This document shows positions 61,865 through 64,000 of a stretch of 64,000 bases of DNA, piece by piece (position 1 is the first letter of the stretch; each line of letters starts with the position of its first letter). Below the pieces are notes generated by a model. That model searched no databases. It worked only from the letters and a program-made list of their open reading frames with translations, and was not told the origin of the DNA. A program made the position numbers and the translations under genes. Source of the DNA: Actinernus sp. WN-2022 (Eukaryota; Cnidaria; Anthozoa; Actiniaria; Actinernidae); the NCBI GenBank assembly GCA_030867875.1, contig JAOWCC010001501.1, positions 15,591,524-15,655,523 of the forward strand, in the 5' to 3' direction.

Positions 61865-63121
61865 AGTCAAACATGTAAGTCGTGGCACATATGGTACTGG
61901 GTCAACAATTGAAACTAAATCTCTAAAGTGCTCAGATTACGCATACCAGAATTTGGTCTGAACAGTACTAATTACTCGGGCTGCCTGTGGCAGCACCGAG
62001 TCTAAATCTGCAAGCCGTTATTTTAAAAAAAAAAAAACTTCCATGTAGCAAAATTTCTGCGCATGCGTTAAAGGTCAAATTCACACCAATCAGATTGCAC
62101 TGTGCTGGTCACGCAACAATCGCCAGGTTAATTTATTTACATAATTTAATACAGTAAATCAAAACGGGGGACGACGGCGCGAGGAATTTTCTCTCTAATT
62201 TGGAGTCCCATCTCTCAAATGTAAGCCAGTTTAATGTTTTATTTAACTTCACTCGTGCGAAAGCCTTCCAACAGGCTCAGGATATTTCAACTGGCGCTCT
62301 TGTTTGAGGTACGTTTCGTAGGTAATAAACACTCAGCACAGAATAATTTATGATGACCGAAGCAGTTATTCAACTATCAAGGTAAACAAGACTCCGTTTT
62401 GGTTCGAGAAATTAAAGGCTTCCAACAGTTCCCTTTATAGTTCTGTAATATAATGAGCAGATGCAGTTTTGGGAAGGAGGGTAAAAGCTTTTAAATAGAG
62501 TTCAAAAACTCATGAATAATTAATGAGCATTTTGTCCAATCAGATGAAGCAAATCAGTCACGTGCATGCTCCTTTATACCTGATAAAATCTCATCATTCT
62601 AAAAGGCCCGCGGAGGGATTTGAATTCTGTCCCAGGGGGAAACGGGGTTAATGATTGAGACAATGGAATTTCTATTGATGTTTCAGCTTTCTCATTGAAT
62701 TGCTAATTAGGATGAACGTTTTATATAAAGAATACCAATGAACATGAAATTTTATATAAAGTTTCATCCTAATTAAGAATTCACTGATAAAGACCCAAAG
62801 ATAGCAAAAAGTACACGGAACATAAGGTACCTAGATAATACATTTTGCACTAAATTTACTAATATCAGCAGACTACCGAGATACACAGATAATATTTTTA
62901 AAATGAAGTTATCCAACTACCATTACTTGTTTACCGAGCCACTGTTTAGTTCCAATTATTAAACCAAACTCAAAGCCGTAAAATAATAAAAACGTGCTTG
63001 AAACTTACATATTTTGTGCCGGTGTCAAAAATTTACAGTCTGCCGTCATGTCAGTCACATCGCTTTCCAAGTCTTGAACTTTATCGAGGTAAACCACGAC
63101 ACCAAATCCTTCAAGTGCAAG
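61865..63121. other. Intergenic, no supported gene
   Basis: AT-rich. Holds an inverted repeat at 62697-62782 (GAATTGCTAATTAGGATGAA / TTCATCCTAATTAAGAATTC, with TTTATATAAA on both sides). Poly-A run at about 62024. Confidence 0.5.
62697..62782. repeat. Inverted repeat, 86 bp
   Basis: GAATTGCTAATTAGGATGAA with CGTTTTATATAAAG pairs with TTTATATAAAGTTTCATCCT, then AATTAAGAATTC. Confidence 0.8.
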
Positions 63122-63129
63122 TTCTGCTT

Positions 63130-63721
63130 CCCGGGGGGGGGGTACTTACATGAAAAATGGGTATGTATGTGAGGCCAAGAGACTCAAACCCTGACCCTGT
63201 TTGACCCAATCCGAACTCCAAAACCCTGATTGCCCCCTTTTTGGAAAAAAAAAACCTTATTGCCCCTTCTTTAAATTGTTTTCAAAACACGGTCGGATAT
63301 ATCCCGGCCGGTATACCGCGTACCGGAATTGCATGCAAAATACGGAACATTTCAAGTCGGGACGTGGTATTGGGTAAACAAATCAGCAGATGGAGTACAT
63401 AGATAAGTACTGAAGTACGAATTAGCGGCGTCACAATGTAAGGGAACCTCAGTGCTTGCATGTGGACAGGCGATCAAAATGCGGCAACAGAATGTACTTT
63501 TTTTGACATAGTAGCTAAAAAAAACTGAACCCTAACTGCCCAAAAAATACTGAACCCCGACCCTAACTGCACCCAAATTATACTCAAATCCTGACCCTGA
63601 TCTGCCCAAATCAGGTCAAAACCCTGACCCTACCTGCCCAAACGGAGCTCAAAACCCTGACCCACCCGGGCGGCACATACATAATACGTCACAAACAGGA
63701 GTACCCCCCCCCCCCCCCGGG
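63130..63721. mobile_element. Poly-G-ended element, 592 bp, 8-bp target duplication
   Basis: CCCGGGGGGGGGGTACTTAC at left and GGAGTACCCCC... then CCCGGG at right. TTCTGCTT flanks both sides (63122-63129 and 63722-63729). Subterminal AAACCCTGACCC repeats occur in both halves. The ends resemble those of 35437-35750. Confidence 0.9.
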
Positions 63722-63729
63722 TTCTGCTT

Positions 63730-64000
63730 GCATTGCGAAACGCCGCTTCAAACAACATAGTATGGTAATTTCTTCATGTCATTCCCTTGAGATGTTCGTA
63801 ATTGTAGGCGGTGATTACTCGAATATTTTGCATGGCGTTGTGAATACAAAGGTTCAATGGTTCATTAAGTAATCATTCCCTTGAGATGTGCGTCTTAAGC
63901 TTTCTTTCATTGCATTCTTAAAGCGTTTTTGAAGCCGTTTAAAACACTCACAGCACGTGTTTTATCAAGTCTAAAAATTCTCGGGCTTCGCCCTAGAATT
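63730..64000. other. Window end, no feature
   Basis: TTCCCTTGAGATGT occurs twice (63783 and 63876). Nothing else seen. Confidence 0.4.

Noticed and set aside
60260..61912. Mirror frames 60578-60790, 61483-61758 and 61514-61753
   Set aside because: Translations of the two arms of one foldback; identical peptides in inverse copies.
1..64000. CRISPR arrays, bacterial operons or phage modules
   Set aside because: The window is eukaryotic; tandem arrays here have 30-135 bp units without regular spacers.

Overview
This is a eukaryotic, intron-rich, AT-rich genomic window from a non-vertebrate metazoan. The gene set (a SON-type splicing protein, a RAB39-type GTPase and a SLC35F1/F2-type carrier), the very high load of foldback/MITE elements, CR1/L2-like LINEs with (ATT)n tails and a Penelope-like element suggest an anthozoan cnidarian, probably a stony coral or relative. 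The organism call is inference from gene content and repeat style, not from a search.

Layout. (1) Bases 1-24398, plus strand: the last five coding exons of a SON homologue (RS domain, G-patch, double-stranded-RNA-binding domain). The 5' part of the gene lies off the window. Its introns are packed with inverted-repeat elements. (2) 24399-30884: intergenic, with several long-arm foldback elements. (3) 30885-33084, minus strand: a two-exon RAB39-like small GTPase, convergent with SON. (4) 34356-58308, plus strand: a seven-exon SLC35F1/F2-like transporter of 370 codons, head to head with RAB39. I placed its 86-base first exon at 34356-34441 by splice phase and start-codon context. The remaining exons are at 41686, 42893, 46145, 48572, 50508 and 58105. 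Its introns contain a pair of LINE copies, a decayed Penelope-like retroelement, a second LINE, satellites and many MITEs. (5) 58309-64000: repeats only, including a large foldback at 60494-61864 and a poly-G-ended element at 63130-63721.

The three genes are ordinary housekeeping or trafficking genes and show no sign of forming one pathway. SON acts in nuclear-speckle splicing, RAB39 in endolysosomal/autophagic traffic, and SLC35F in membrane transport. RAB39 and SLC35F start codons are 1.27 kb apart and diverge, so they may share a promoter region.

The most informative content is the mobile DNA. Four insertions carry TA-ended inverted repeats and 9-bp direct repeats (Mutator-like signature). 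Two poly-G-ended elements carry 8-bp direct repeats (hAT-like signature). One TTAA-flanked element with CCCTTT ends looks like a piggyBac derivative. Several insertions are nested, and one interrupts a LINE reading frame so cleanly that the target duplication can be read. I found no CRISPR array, no canonical full tRNA or rRNA, and no convincing new protein system.
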